Source: Mesolinea sp040772305
GTDB lineage: Bacteria; Chloroflexota; Anaerolineae; Anaerolineales; Anaerolineaceae
NCBI GenBank assembly: GCA_040772305.1
Contig: JAXGYK010000001.1
Coordinates: 930,001-994,000 of the forward strand
Reading direction: 5' to 3'
DNA length: 64,000 nt
In this document: positions 1 through 8,836 of the stretch, in pieces
Layout: each line of letters begins with the position of its first letter
How positions within the stretch are numbered: the stretch's first letter is position 1
Position numbers and translations under genes: made by a program
The notes under the pieces: generated by a model
Database searches by the model: none
Told to the model about the DNA's origin: nothing
The model's input: the letters and a program-made list of their open reading frames with translations, nothing else

Positions 1-346
1 AATCAAAGGCCTTTTTTAACCAAACAAGAAAGAGCCGGCCATTGAACTGCACCCTTAAACTTGGACAATCAATCCAAGATCGGAGCTGCAGTTCAGGAAG
101 AACTTTTTTGGGGTTGCGCAAACGATGTTTGGTTTCGTAAGCGCTGATAAATATTTGTAAAGTGGGGTTTTCAGAATCAGCCGTTTCCCCTACGCGGCTT
201 AGCAGATAGTAATCAATGGTTTCAAAGTGATGTAGCTACCAGGTATGTCGGCCCTGAACGCGGATTCGGGACAAACTATTAAAGATAGACTTGGTTTGCT
301 GGTTTAGGCATTTGGGCAAATCCCATTTGATTATCAGATATACTTT
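1..346 (-). pseudogene. Interrupted reading frame running off the left edge
   Basis: On the minus strand a frame is open from position 346 down to the window edge except for one TAG stop at 236-238. Before the stop there are 36 codons and after it at least 78 codons without another stop; the product contains stretches such as HHFETIDYYLLSRVGE and AYETKHRLRNPKKVLPEL, which read like real protein. No good ATG or ribosome binding site is visible. It may be the decayed 5' part of a gene whose remainder lies outside the window, or a frame that opens by chance. I do not recognise the product. Confidence 0.35.
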
Positions 347-379
347 TTACAGGAAATGCTCTATTCAATGGAGGAAAGA

Positions 380-1399
380 ATGCGTAAGACTTTCATTGTT
401 CTGTTGGTTTTGTTCTTAATCTTTCCATTGGCTGCTTGTCAAAACCAGGAGAATCCCAAAGTTGTTATTTATGTGAGTGTAGACCAAAACTATGCTGAAC
501 CGATTCTGAAACAATTTGAAGCCGAGAGCGGCATTCAGGTTTTAGCGGTTTATGACGTGGAGGCAACAAAGACCACAGGCTTGGTTACCCGGATTATTGC
601 TGAAAAAGACAAGCCTCAGGCTGATGTTTTTTGGAGCGGTGAATTTTTGCAAACGGTCCTTTTAAAACAGGAAGGGACCTTAGAAGCGTATAAACCAGCT
701 CACGGTGATGCTTTAGGTGCGAGCTTTCATGACCCGGACTGGCAGTGGACGGCAATTGGCGGGCGGGCGCGCGTTTTAATCGTGAATACGGATTTGGTGA
801 AACCCGAAGAAATGCCCGATTCGATTTTTGACTTGGTGAATCCGGACTTTTTGCCTGAGAAGGCAGCTTTGGCATTGCCCCTCTTTGGCACCACAGCAAC
901 ACATGCATCTGCCCTGTATGCCAGCCTGGGTGAGGCAGAGGCAAGGGCCTTTTTCGAAAAGGTGCTGGAAATGAAAGTGAAGGTCGTGGATGGAAACTCC
1001 GTGGTGAAAGATCAGGTGTCGGAAGGCTTCCTGCGCTTTGGGCTTACGGATACAGATGATGCCTGTCAGGCAATTCAAAACGGAAAACCGGTCACGCTGG
1101 TGTTTCCTGACCAGAAAGCAGATCAGCTGGGTACGATGGTGATTCCCAACTCGATTGCCCGGATAGCCAGCGGAAAAAATGATGCTGAGGCAAAAAAGCT
1201 GATCGATTACCTGAGCTCACCTTCCACGGAGCAAGCCCTGGTAGACAGCGGATGGATCCAGGTACCTGCTTTTGAAACAACGACCTTGCCGGAATGCGGC
1301 GGGGTGCATGGGCTGAAGGTAATGGCGCTGGACTTTGACCAGACTTTTGCGGTTTTTGAACAAGTGAAAGCTGAGCTTACAAGCCTATTTTTGCATTAG
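380..1399 (+). CDS. ABC transporter substrate-binding lipoprotein, iron(III)/AfuA-FbpA type
   Basis: Extracytoplasmic binding protein of an importer of the Fe3+/thiamine/polyamine class. The N terminus is a lipoprotein signal peptide: positive MRKTF start, hydrophobic core, and lipobox PLAAC, so the mature protein would be anchored at the membrane by the cysteine. The body (about 310 residues) has the family's opening pattern VVIYVSVDQNYAEPILKQF and the ADVFWSGE segment typical of iron-type binding proteins. The start at 380 is preferred over an upstream ATG at 356 because GGAGG lies directly in front of it and the signal peptide then starts with MRK. It is followed after 6 bp by the permease gene. 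The ligand is not provable from sequence; iron(III) is the most common in this subfamily, and thiamine or phosphonate are alternatives. Confidence 0.8.
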   Translation: MRKTFIVLLVLFLIFPLAACQNQENPKVVIYVSVDQNYAEPILKQFEAESGIQVLAVYDVEATKTTGLVTRIIAEKDKPQADVFWSGEFLQTVLLKQEGTLEAYKPAHGDALGASFHDPDWQWTAIGGRARVLIVNTDLVKPEEMPDSIFDLVNPDFLPEKAALALPLFGTTATHASALYASLGEAEARAFFEKVLEMKVKVVDGNSVVKDQVSEGFLRFGLTDTDDACQAIQNGKPVTLVFPDQKADQLGTMVIPNSIARIASGKNDAEAKKLIDYLSSPSTEQALVDSGWIQVPAFETTTLPECGGVHGLKVMALDFDQTFAVFEQVKAELTSLFLH

Positions 1400-1405
1400 G
1401 AAAGG

Positions 1406-2962
1406 ATGCTTGTGCAAGGACATCGGCGCAAGTGCTCTGGAGGTCAGGCAGTCGGATGGCTGCTTTTTGCATTGGCTGCATACCTTCCTGTCGGGTACGC
1501 TTTCTTTAAAAGCCTTGTCTTGAGCGAAGGTGTGAGCATCCTGGAAATCTTTGGCCCCAGAGTCTGGAGTATGCTCTGGCGCAGTATCGCTTATGCCGGT
1601 TTGGCAAGTTTGATAGCAACGGTCTTGGGCTGTTTGGCAGCTTTTCAAACCAGCCGTTGGAAGCTGTCCGTCCGGCTTATACCGGTGGTTTTATTAACCC
1701 TCCCTGCTTATATTTACGTTCTGGCCTGGAACAGTTCCAGATATATGCTGGAACGCTTGTTGAGAGCATCCTGGACACCATCCAGCACCGGTTTTTTACT
1801 GGCCGTGCTGGTCCAGGCACTGTATTTATTGCCGCTGCCTTATTTAATTTCTGTGTTTGCTATCGAAACGGTGGACAAGAAGCTGGTGGAAGCCGCTCGC
1901 GGATATTTGCCAGCCGGGGAAGTGTTGCGCAGGGTGGTTTTGCCGCTGATGATGCCGTTTATCCTGACGGCACTCAACCTGGGTCTCTTTTTAGGGCTGC
2001 TGGATTACAGCTTGCCTTATTTGTATGGGCTGAACGTATATGCGCTGGAGATTTTTGCCAGTTTTAGTGTTGAAGGTGATTTTTTACACGCTTTTTCTTT
2101 AACGATTCCTCTTGTTTTACTATGCGGGGCCTTGCTAGTAAGCTCCGTTTTGCGGTTGAGGAAGATCCCTTACCGCCGCGGAGGCAGTTCGGCAATAGGC
2201 CAGCTGTTTGAGGGGCTGCCGAAACCCTGGCAGGCGATCTCAAATATGAGCAGGGTTTTATTGTACGGCCAGGCATTCGTGCTATTGCTTGCAATTTTGA
2301 TTCAAGTTGGCAGCTGGGGGCGTTTTGCAGCTTCGGTTCAGGATAGCAGCCAGGATGGAGTATACAGCGGCCTCTTGGCATTAACAGCTGCGGTTCTGGC
2401 TTTGGTACCTGCATGGCTCTTGCGCAGCTCGGAATGGCGCAGCTGGCATTGGGTGCTGGTGCTGCTGCCACTGGCGGTACCACCTTCGCTTATGAGTGTA
2501 GCAGTGCTCTCTTTTTGGAATCCTTTGGTTGCGCAGGGCAACTTGATGGCTGAGCTTTTGCCAGTGCTGGTACTTTTGGGGCGTTTTGGCAGTTTTGCGA
2601 TTGTTTTGGTGCACCTCGCGGCCAGCCAGATTGACATCAAATTACTGCAGGCAGCGCAGCAATTCCAAACCTCCGGGATAAGGCGCTTTTTACGGGTAGA
2701 CTTAGCCCTGATGCGGGCAGGCCTTTTAGCGAGCTTGTGCCTCGTTTTTGTCCTGGGTTTAGGAGAGTTGCCGGGAACCTTGCTGGTGCTGCCACCCGGG
2801 CGCATGACGGTGGCATTACGGATCTTTAATTTTCTGCACTACGGCTCAGGGCAGGATGTTGCAGGGCTTTCACTGCTTTTGCTTGCGATTACCTTTGTGT
2901 TTGGCTTCGTGCTTTTCACAGTTTTAGGAAAGAAGGACGGAGGGTTTAAGTGCTTTCGGTAA
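1406..2962 (+). CDS. ABC transporter permease, fused two-domain (FbpB/ThiP type)
   Basis: Inner-membrane channel of the importer encoded by this operon. The 518-residue protein is long enough for two fused permease modules with about twelve hydrophobic segments in all, as in FbpB and ThiP. Each half carries an EAA-type loop that contacts the ATPase: in the first half around VEAARGYLPAGEVLRRVVLP, in the second around LLQAAQQFQTSGIRRFLRVDL. The second half ends with the GLGELPGTLLVLPPG segment typical of the family. An AGGAAAGG ribosome binding site precedes the ATG. The gene overlaps the ATPase gene by 13 bp, implying coupled translation. Confidence 0.85.
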   Translation: MLVQGHRRKCSGGQAVGWLLFALAAYLPVGYAFFKSLVLSEGVSILEIFGPRVWSMLWRSIAYAGLASLIATVLGCLAAFQTSRWKLSVRLIPVVLLTLPAYIYVLAWNSSRYMLERLLRASWTPSSTGFLLAVLVQALYLLPLPYLISVFAIETVDKKLVEAARGYLPAGEVLRRVVLPLMMPFILTALNLGLFLGLLDYSLPYLYGLNVYALEIFASFSVEGDFLHAFSLTIPLVLLCGALLVSSVLRLRKIPYRRGGSSAIGQLFEGLPKPWQAISNMSRVLLYGQAFVLLLAILIQVGSWGRFAASVQDSSQDGVYSGLLALTAAVLALVPAWLLRSSEWRSWHWVLVLLPLAVPPSLMSVAVLSFWNPLVAQGNLMAELLPVLVLLGRFGSFAIVLVHLAASQIDIKLLQAAQQFQTSGIRRFLRVDLALMRAGLLASLCLVFVLGLGELPGTLLVLPPGRMTVALRIFNFLHYGSGQDVAGLSLLLLAITFVFGFVLFTVLGKKDGGFKCFR

Positions 2963-3594
2963 GAGGCTTAAGGAAACGCTATCAGGATCTGGCGGTGCTA
3001 AAGGGTCTTTCTTTTGAACTGGCACCTGGAGGCAGGCTGGCGATTAGCGGCCCTTCAGGCAGCGGCAAAACTACCCTAATACGGCTTTTGTGCGGGTTTG
3101 AGGCTCCGGATGAGGGGGAGATTTTGTATCAGGATAGCCTGTTAAGCGCAGCCAATCGGGTTGTGGTTTGGCCTCACAAGCGGCAATTCAGGGCTGTGTT
3201 TCAGGAATCATTGCTTTTTCCGCACATGCGGGTGCGCGAAAATATCCTCTTTGGTTTAAAAAAGAACGATCCCCGGGAAAAGAAGCTATATGCGGAACTG
3301 ATTGAGATGCTGCAGATAGAAGACCTGGTGCATAAAAAGCCGGAGACTCTCTCGGGCGGAGAAATGCGGCGTGTTGCAATTGCCAGGGCCTTGATTACAC
3401 AGCCAACTTACTTGCTTTTAGATGAACCCTTTAATCATTTAGACCAGAAATTACGCAAAAGGATTGTGTCTTATATCGCCGAGAGCCTTAGCCCCAGCCA
3501 GGGCCTGATTGTGGTGACACATGACCCCTGGGAGATTGAGATGCTTGCGGAAGAAGTCCTGTATTTGCCGGAGGGAAATCTTAGTCACAGGTGA
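2950..3594 (+). CDS. ABC transporter ATP-binding protein, short form
   Basis: Cytoplasmic ATPase that powers the importer. Visible motifs in order: Walker A GPSGSGKTT, Q-loop region FRAVFQESLLFPHM, signature LSGGE (followed by MRRVAIARAL), Walker B YLLLDEPFNHLD and the switch histidine in VVTHDP. At 214 residues it stops after the nucleotide-binding domain and lacks the C-terminal TOBE regulatory domain found in FbpC/PotA-like ATPases. It starts with GTG at 2950 inside the end of the permease gene and its TGA overlaps the GTG start of the next gene by 4 bp, so translation is probably coupled in both directions. Confidence 0.88.
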   Translation: MLSVRGLRKRYQDLAVLKGLSFELAPGGRLAISGPSGSGKTTLIRLLCGFEAPDEGEILYQDSLLSAANRVVVWPHKRQFRAVFQESLLFPHMRVRENILFGLKKNDPREKKLYAELIEMLQIEDLVHKKPETLSGGEMRRVAIARALITQPTYLLLDEPFNHLDQKLRKRIVSYIAESLSPSQGLIVVTHDPWEIEMLAEEVLYLPEGNLSHR

Positions 3595-4619
3595 AAAAGA
3601 CCAGAAAAGTTTTGTTTAACGCCGTTCAGTTTGTGCTTGGTGTCGCTTTGGTAATTGGCTTGGGGGCCTTGGTGCTCCATTTGCTGCCGGAAAAAGAAGC
3701 AGAAGAAGGCTGGATGCGCATTGTACCGCCCAATGACGTAATGGCGCTGGCAGATTACGATGGAATGATTTGGGCTGGAGGCAGAAATGGCCTGTATACA
3801 ATTTCCCCGGAAACATACGTCGCGGAAGCGGTGAAACCAGATGGAAAGCGGCTTAGAGGCATTACAGGACTGGCTGTGAGTCAGGACGGATTGTGGGTTG
3901 GCCATTCGGGCGGACTAAGCTTTTTAAGTGACAAGGGGTGGACTCACGTGACCAAAGCGGATGGTTTGCCGGAAAACCAGGTTCTGGCAGTGGCAATTGG
4001 TCCCGAAGGAAAACTGTGGGTTGGCACCTTACATGGTTTGGCAGTTCAGGATGGAGCCGGCTGGCAGGTTTATACAATGGCAAATGGGCTGGCAAGCGAT
4101 ATTGCTTCGCTGATTGTTTGTGATCAAAAGGAAAGGATGTGGATTGCCAATGGCTTTAGCCCCGCGGGTGGGTTAAGTGTTTTTGAAGAGGGTCGGTTTC
4201 GTGCTATCGACCAAGGCGGGTGGCCGCATCGCTCGGTGAATGCTATTTTAGAAATCAGTGAAGATGAATACCTGTTTGGAACCGGATTTTCGAACCGAGG
4301 CGGGCTGGTACGTTATCAGGATTGGGAATTGAAAGAGATTTGGGACAGGCAGGATGGAATGCCCGGCGAGAAAATAAGGTATCTCTTTAAGGATAGCAGC
4401 GGTGATTGGTGGGTGGGTTCAGAATCGGACGGGATTTTGCTGTGGACGGATAAGAGCAGGACTGTTTTTAACCCGGAAAACGGGCTGGAGGGCTGGGAAG
4501 TGAAGGCCATGCTGGAAACCGAGGCCGGTGAGATTTGGCTTGGTACCGAGTATGGCTTAAGCGTACTGTTATCAGAGAAATTGCAGGAGCTCAAGGACGG
4601 GCTTGGTACAGATGGGTAA
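3591..4619 (+). CDS. Membrane-anchored beta-propeller protein (two-component regulator propeller repeats)
   Basis: One N-terminal membrane segment (residues about 8-30) followed by an extracytoplasmic domain of repeated blades. Blades show the regulator-propeller pattern, a W-x-G-T/S-x-x-G-L core followed by a hydrophobic strand and a D/N-G-L turn, for example LWVGTLHGLAV, GLWVGHSGGLSFL, DWWVGSESDGILL and EIWLGTEYGLSVL. About seven blades can be traced. In this family the propeller normally sits on a sensor kinase; here no kinase domain follows and the protein ends after the propeller. It overlaps the ABC ATPase gene by 4 bp, so it may work with that importer, for example as a surface sensor; that role is inferred only from position. 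Confidence 0.7.
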   Translation: MKKTRKVLFNAVQFVLGVALVIGLGALVLHLLPEKEAEEGWMRIVPPNDVMALADYDGMIWAGGRNGLYTISPETYVAEAVKPDGKRLRGITGLAVSQDGLWVGHSGGLSFLSDKGWTHVTKADGLPENQVLAVAIGPEGKLWVGTLHGLAVQDGAGWQVYTMANGLASDIASLIVCDQKERMWIANGFSPAGGLSVFEEGRFRAIDQGGWPHRSVNAILEISEDEYLFGTGFSNRGGLVRYQDWELKEIWDRQDGMPGEKIRYLFKDSSGDWWVGSESDGILLWTDKSRTVFNPENGLEGWEVKAMLETEAGEIWLGTEYGLSVLLSEKLQELKDGLGTDG

Positions 4620-4693
4620 ACACAAAACTTCAAGTTTATAATGAAAAGAAAGCGGTACGGTTTGACTCATGCGAGAGTTAGAAATGAGGTAGT

Positions 4694-5407
4694 ATGGCAT
4701 TAACTTTTGAAGAGTTCAGATTTAGATATTTAAGCTTAAGAGATCAAATGCGGGCAGGTAAGTTGCCGCGCGATGCTTTTGTGCACCAGGTAAACCAATT
4801 AACAGCGGTGGACCGGACAGGGATGGCATGGCGGGTCAGTTACGATGGTGAGCACCTGCTTAAGTTCAGCGGCGGGCAGTGGTATGTGGACGACAGCAGC
4901 CTGGCCGTTGCTGCAGGTGCAGGCACAAACCCTGCGCATTGGCCGGCAGCTCAGCAGATCGGAGCGGCAGGGAGCGGATTTGCCCAGGCGGGACAAAGGC
5001 TGATGATGGATCCGAGGGTCAAAGCCAGGCTCAATGCAAAACCGTTATTGGCTTTTATCCCCAGTGCACTTGTAGGCGCACTTTGGTTTTTATACACGTT
5101 TATGGGGGTGTTTAAGAACGAAGGCTGGAAGGGCGTGGATTTTATTACCCCGCTGATAATGCTGCTGGTTCCCATTTTGTTCTGGGTGCTTTATAAGCCG
5201 ATTGGGTACTTGCTTGCGCCGCTGCGGCCTTTAGTGAGGAAAATTCCGAAACCGATGCGTTATGGGATTCTGTTAGCGGTACCCTTTGTTTTAGGCTTGG
5301 TTCTGTCCAAGCAAAGTAACCGGGGCTATGAAGCCTTGCGCAGTTCTGTTTTACTCAGTTCGATAATTGCGGGCTTTTTTGGCCGGCTGATGGAGGCTGA
5401 AAAATGA
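4694..5407 (+). CDS. Unrecognised protein: soluble N-terminal domain plus four membrane segments
   Basis: 237 residues. Residues 1-70 form a soluble domain beginning FEEFRFRYLSLRDQMRAGKL and containing GMAWRVSYDGEHLLKFSGGQWY, which suggests a small beta-rich ligand or peptide module. After an Ala/Gly-rich linker, four hydrophobic segments follow (roughly residues 118-137, 152-172, 195-212 and 217-233). I do not recognise the family. The gene sits 74 bp after the propeller gene and overlaps the next gene by 4 bp (ATGA), so it belongs to the same transcript. It has no signal peptide; the N-terminal domain is probably cytoplasmic. Confidence 0.6.
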   Translation: MALTFEEFRFRYLSLRDQMRAGKLPRDAFVHQVNQLTAVDRTGMAWRVSYDGEHLLKFSGGQWYVDDSSLAVAAGAGTNPAHWPAAQQIGAAGSGFAQAGQRLMMDPRVKARLNAKPLLAFIPSALVGALWFLYTFMGVFKNEGWKGVDFITPLIMLLVPILFWVLYKPIGYLLAPLRPLVRKIPKPMRYGILLAVPFVLGLVLSKQSNRGYEALRSSVLLSSIIAGFFGRLMEAEK

Positions 5408-6564
5408 AACCAATCCATTTTCATCGAAGACGAACGGTTCTTCTTTTTGCGCTTGGCTTATTAGTCCTGAGCTTGTTTTGGCTGCATACAATACCGGTGT
5501 ATGCCGACGATTGCACCCGCGATCCGCTGAATGCGGCTGACTGCATGCGTACCCCTGGCTTTCGGGAGGGAATCTCGGGCGCTTTGAGCACAATTTCCGC
5601 ATTGGCAACGGCTTTGACGGTTGCGCTGGCAGGTTCTACAACCGGGCAGGCACCTGGAACAGCACCGACTACTGTTCCTCCAGGCTATTACCCCCGTTCG
5701 CCACAATCACCACCCCCTCAGCCGCCAACGTCTCCGCCGCCGCCACCACAAGAAATGGCCCGCAGCGGCCCCCCTCCACAGCCTCAAACATATGTTGAAC
5801 CTCAACCACAGGGGCCCAAACCTCAACCGGCTCCCAGTCAAGCGCCCGGCGCTGCTGCACCAGAGGATAAAGATGGGTGGGGAACCACTATCTTCAATGC
5901 TGTTAAGGATGCTACGTCCTACGTTGGGGGTGTGGTGGGTGCAGTGGGAGACTTTAAGTTTGATTCCCCAGAAGCCCTGGAAATGGGTGCACGTATAGCG
6001 CTGAGACTTTGGAATGCAATGCCAGATAAAGAAGCTGCCGAGATGCTGCAGAAGAAAATGAAGCTGTTTAACCAGGCTGGCAAAGTACGGGAGTGGTCGG
6101 ACAAACTGAGTAAGGCAGGTAAGGTGCTGGACGTGATTGAGGCAGGTATGAAAGCCCATGAAACCTGTAAAAAGCATGGATATACCGGTGTAGATAAGGC
6201 GATGATTTATACTTCCGAAGTGCTCAAAAAAGGTCTTACCTGGACCTTAACCAAAAACCCCTATGTTGCTGTAGTTGACTTAGGCGTAGGCGCTGCAACG
6301 CATGCAATCTTTGGTGCGGAAGGCAAAATAGATATTGGTTCAACGATTGATCGTGCAGCTACAGCCTGGGACAACGTTACCCGAGAGCACTTTGAAAACA
6401 TCACTGGTGTAAGTGTAGACAAGGATAATGTGGTGAGAGATTCAGCAAGTGCACAGATCAAACAAATTGCAGCCGCTGTCCGCGAAGGAAGGATTACCAG
6501 GGAAAAGGGCAAACAAATGATTGAAAGCCGCATGGAGTTATTGCAATCATTAGGAGGTCAGTAA
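5404..6564 (+). CDS. Exported proline-rich protein with C-terminal helical domain, function unknown
   Basis: 386 residues. A signal peptide or single anchor (TVLLFALGLLVLSLFW) ends near YADD. A short Cys-containing segment (DDCTRDPLNAADCM) and a hydrophobic Ala/Thr stretch follow; then residues about 83-150 are proline-rich with runs of PPPPP. The remaining ~230 residues are predicted mostly helical, with an amphipathic region (KEAAEMLQKKMKLFNQAG) and an end rich in Arg/Glu/Lys. The proline tract would act as an extended spacer in a cell-envelope protein. It overlaps both neighbours by a few bases (ATGA with the gene before; TAATG with the gene after). No family recognised. Confidence 0.6.
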   Translation: MKPIHFHRRRTVLLFALGLLVLSLFWLHTIPVYADDCTRDPLNAADCMRTPGFREGISGALSTISALATALTVALAGSTTGQAPGTAPTTVPPGYYPRSPQSPPPQPPTSPPPPPQEMARSGPPPQPQTYVEPQPQGPKPQPAPSQAPGAAAPEDKDGWGTTIFNAVKDATSYVGGVVGAVGDFKFDSPEALEMGARIALRLWNAMPDKEAAEMLQKKMKLFNQAGKVREWSDKLSKAGKVLDVIEAGMKAHETCKKHGYTGVDKAMIYTSEVLKKGLTWTLTKNPYVAVVDLGVGAATHAIFGAEGKIDIGSTIDRAATAWDNVTREHFENITGVSVDKDNVVRDSASAQIKQIAAAVREGRITREKGKQMIESRMELLQSLGGQ

Positions 6565-7505
6565 TGGAAGCATTTACACTGACATATCAGGAGCTTTGGG
6601 CTTTGAGCAGCCTCTTAACCTTACCTTTGAGTGCCGGTTCGGTGCTAACCCAGTGGCTGAGCGCAGGCAGCGAACTCAGTGTTGAAGCGATCTATGACGC
6701 CCAGATTAAAAGCCTGGAAACCTTAAAGCAAAAAGGGTACCTGATTGAGACAGCTGAAGGTCTTATGCCGGAGGTAAAGCTGGTTGCTTGTCTGGCGGTG
6801 CTGGCCAAAGGGGAACGTTTTATCAGTAAGACGGATTCGAGCCGAAGGCAGGACATGCCGGAGAACTTTGTATTGGAGGGGGGTGTTTTAGTGCGATACC
6901 TTTATACCCCGGATGGTTTAAAGGTATGGGAAACAGCCGATGCGAAGCCATTTCTTTTGAGCACCTTTCCCAAGGGTCTGATTAGATATGATGGCCCGGA
7001 CTCCAGTTATGAGATGCCATTAGAGGCCTTTTACGTTTTACGGCAGGCAATGAGAGAAGCCCGGATGAATTTGCTGCTACATGAAGGCAGGGACTCCCGC
7101 TTTAGTTTTGACGAACTGAGGGATGGGTTTTATCAGGATAATGTGTTCATGGCCGAGCTTAAACAGGCGGGTGTGGAGGGGGCTTATGATCCAGCCGCGA
7201 TTGATATGAACCTGCGCCTGAACCAATTGCTGAAATATCAGTATTTGGTTTACGATGGAGAACGTTTTGGAATCGGCGCAGCAGGTGAAACGATGTTTCG
7301 CTGTTTTGCAGACCCCGCGTTATGGACATGTACTGCAAACCTGATGCAATTCGGCGAGGAGCTCGACCGTACTTTCACGCTGGCTTATGGCGGTGATTGC
7401 CTGATGAGGATGGAGTTCCGGGAAAAGGTCTTGTCTTATCGCTTTTTGAAGAGCTGGGAAGAGGCATCAGCCTCCTTTTTAGGGGCAGAAACAGCTTGGG
7501 TTTAA
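6564..7505 (+). CDS. Unrecognised cytoplasmic protein, last gene of the left operon
   Basis: 313 residues, no signal peptide or membrane segment. The composition is that of a soluble mixed alpha/beta protein. The first 80 residues (TYQELWALSSLLTLPLSAGS onward, then LKQKGYLIET) resemble a small winged-helix-like module, and a similar pattern recurs near residue 230 (NQLLKYQYLVYDGERFGIG); this is only an impression from secondary-structure pattern. Its ATG overlaps the stop of the proline-rich protein gene. The three genes 4694-7505 have no recognised homologues here and probably form a functional set. Confidence 0.55.
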   Translation: MEAFTLTYQELWALSSLLTLPLSAGSVLTQWLSAGSELSVEAIYDAQIKSLETLKQKGYLIETAEGLMPEVKLVACLAVLAKGERFISKTDSSRRQDMPENFVLEGGVLVRYLYTPDGLKVWETADAKPFLLSTFPKGLIRYDGPDSSYEMPLEAFYVLRQAMREARMNLLLHEGRDSRFSFDELRDGFYQDNVFMAELKQAGVEGAYDPAAIDMNLRLNQLLKYQYLVYDGERFGIGAAGETMFRCFADPALWTCTANLMQFGEELDRTFTLAYGGDCLMRMEFREKVLSYRFLKSWEEASASFLGAETAWV

Positions 7506-7715
7506 AGACTGAAAACAGTTGTACAAACAAGAGAGGGCTCTTTAGTTAGGCAACACAGGGCCCTCTGTAAACTATAAAATAGTACCGTATATAAACTGGG
7601 CTGATTTGGAAAAAGGGGAGGAATAGCTGCGGAAGAGGCAGCAAACATCTCATAAATTAAGGAATAGGGAAAGCAGGCAACAAGCTGATTAGTCAAGGAA
7701 TCTGAAGAACATTAT
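7506..7715. other. Intergenic region after the left operon
   Basis: About 210 bp without a credible gene. It contains a 9-bp imperfect stem at 7532-7540/7558-7566 (AGAGGGCTC with GGGCCCTCT, loop 17 nt) that could end transcription of the left operon, although no T-run follows. Apart from this I see nothing. Confidence 0.4.
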
Positions 7716-7741
7716 TTTTGCTTCCTTTTTGGTTTCTTTTT
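7716..7741 (+). repeat. 26-bp target duplication, left copy, IS-A
   Basis: Sequence beginning TTTTGCTTCC and ending TTTCTTTTT, identical to positions 8807-8832 on the other side of IS-A. It is exactly 26 bp once the element is bounded by its TGTAGGATT ends. Confidence 0.9.
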
Positions 7742-8806
7742 TGTAGGATTGTCAAACATATTGGACAGTCTGAGATAAAAATTGAACAGGTGATAAGAAC
7801 TTCAATGGACGCATCGGTATATGGTTAGAACGCTGATTGTGTCTTCTCAGTTGTCTTTTGAAATCCTCAAATGAATAGAACTTTGACTTGTTATAGAAAC
7901 GTTTTTGATCCTCCTTATGGCTTCGTTCTACCTTCCCATTATGTCTGGGAGTATAGGGTCTGATGAACTTATGTCTTATCCCTTTGTCACGTAACACAAT
8001 CTCAAACAAGCTAAGATCATGCGCGTTTTTGGTCCTTAGAAAGCGTTTAGTGAACTCAACTCCATTATCCGTTTGCACACATTCAAGCTCAATTCCTCTG
8101 CCCTTGAACCAGGCAATGGCGTGCTCAATAAAGATTGCTGAAGAGAATGTGTCTGCTGTCTGAAAGCCTTCCAGATATCTCAAACGACTATATTCATCAA
8201 TTGCGGTGTATTGATAATATTGTTTCCACTTTTTATCGACGATACACGCTTTGGGGACTACTTTTACGTCGACTTGGATCCTCTGTCCGGGATATTGCAT
8301 CTGTTCATAGGCTTGTGCCTGGTATCTTTTCTTTGTGTGCTTCTTTTGCCTGACCAATCCTTCCCGCTGCATCACTCGGTACAGACTGACATAATGGCGG
8401 CGATAGCCTTGCTTTCTTAGTTTGAACCAAAGCTCATATAATCCCAGGTCTTTATTCCGTTCCTGATAGCGTCGGATCAAGGCGATCTCATCCTGGCTGT
8501 GTTGACGGGGATGATGCTCTGGCCTTCTCGATCGACAGGCCAGGGAACGAATATCTCCATCATAGCGCTTGAGCCAAAAATAGATATAGCTGCGGCTTTT
8601 GTTATATTTTCTGCTGGCTTTGCTCACCCCCTGATTGAGCGCATATTTGACCACTGAATGTCGGTATTTCATATCTTGTGTTATCTTATCCATAGCAGGT
8701 TATGGTTTCTCCTCATTGTTTTGTTTCAGCGCAATAACAATAACGGATACTTCCATTCCCTGCTATTCTTTCTCACTCACTGTCCAATATGTACTGTAAT
8801 CCTACA
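7742..8806 (-). mobile_element. IS-A, IS481-like insertion sequence (1065 bp)
   Basis: Bounded by imperfect terminal inverted repeats of about 27 bp: both ends start TGTAGGATT, differ over the next five bases, then share CATATTGGACAG. It contains one transposase gene filling most of its length. Identical protein and, in the parts compared by eye, identical DNA to IS-C at 47455-48519, in the opposite orientation, so transposition was recent. It is inserted in a T-rich stretch with a 26-bp duplication and stops 4 bp before the -35 box of the first rRNA promoter, leaving that promoter intact. Confidence 0.92.
7752..8693 (-). CDS. IS481-like transposase of IS-A
   Basis: 313-residue DDE transposase. 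An N-terminal helix-turn-helix (residues about 1-55, GVSKASRKYNKSRSYIYFWL) binds the element ends; a second helical domain follows, then the integrase-type catalytic core. The catalytic triad is visible: first Asp in RIQVDVK, second Asp in CVQTDNGVEF, Glu in NGKVERSHKEDQ. No frameshift is needed, as in IS481 rather than IS3 elements. The start codon follows GAGGAG at a workable distance. Protein identical to the one at 47568-48509. Confidence 0.93.
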   Translation of the reverse strand: MDKITQDMKYRHSVVKYALNQGVSKASRKYNKSRSYIYFWLKRYDGDIRSLACRSRRPEHHPRQHSQDEIALIRRYQERNKDLGLYELWFKLRKQGYRRHYVSLYRVMQREGLVRQKKHTKKRYQAQAYEQMQYPGQRIQVDVKVVPKACIVDKKWKQYYQYTAIDEYSRLRYLEGFQTADTFSSAIFIEHAIAWFKGRGIELECVQTDNGVEFTKRFLRTKNAHDLSLFEIVLRDKGIRHKFIRPYTPRHNGKVERSHKEDQKRFYNKSKFYSFEDFKRQLRRHNQRSNHIPMRPLKFLSPVQFLSQTVQYV

Positions 8807-8832
8807 TTTTGCTTCCTTTTTGGTTTCTTTTT
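8807..8832 (+). repeat. 26-bp target duplication, right copy, IS-A
   Basis: Identical to 7716-7741. The -35 box of the first rRNA promoter begins four bases later at 8837. Confidence 0.9.
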
Positions 8833-8836
8833 GCTC

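Noticed and set aside
1..379. Riboswitch (TPP or other) ahead of the left ABC operon
   Set aside because: No thi-box-like CTGAGA or other conserved riboswitch core was found by eye.
5621..5998. Alternative plus-strand frame in the proline-rich gene
   Set aside because: Out-of-frame shadow caused by the repetitive CCx-rich stretch; the coupled frame with signal peptide is preferred.
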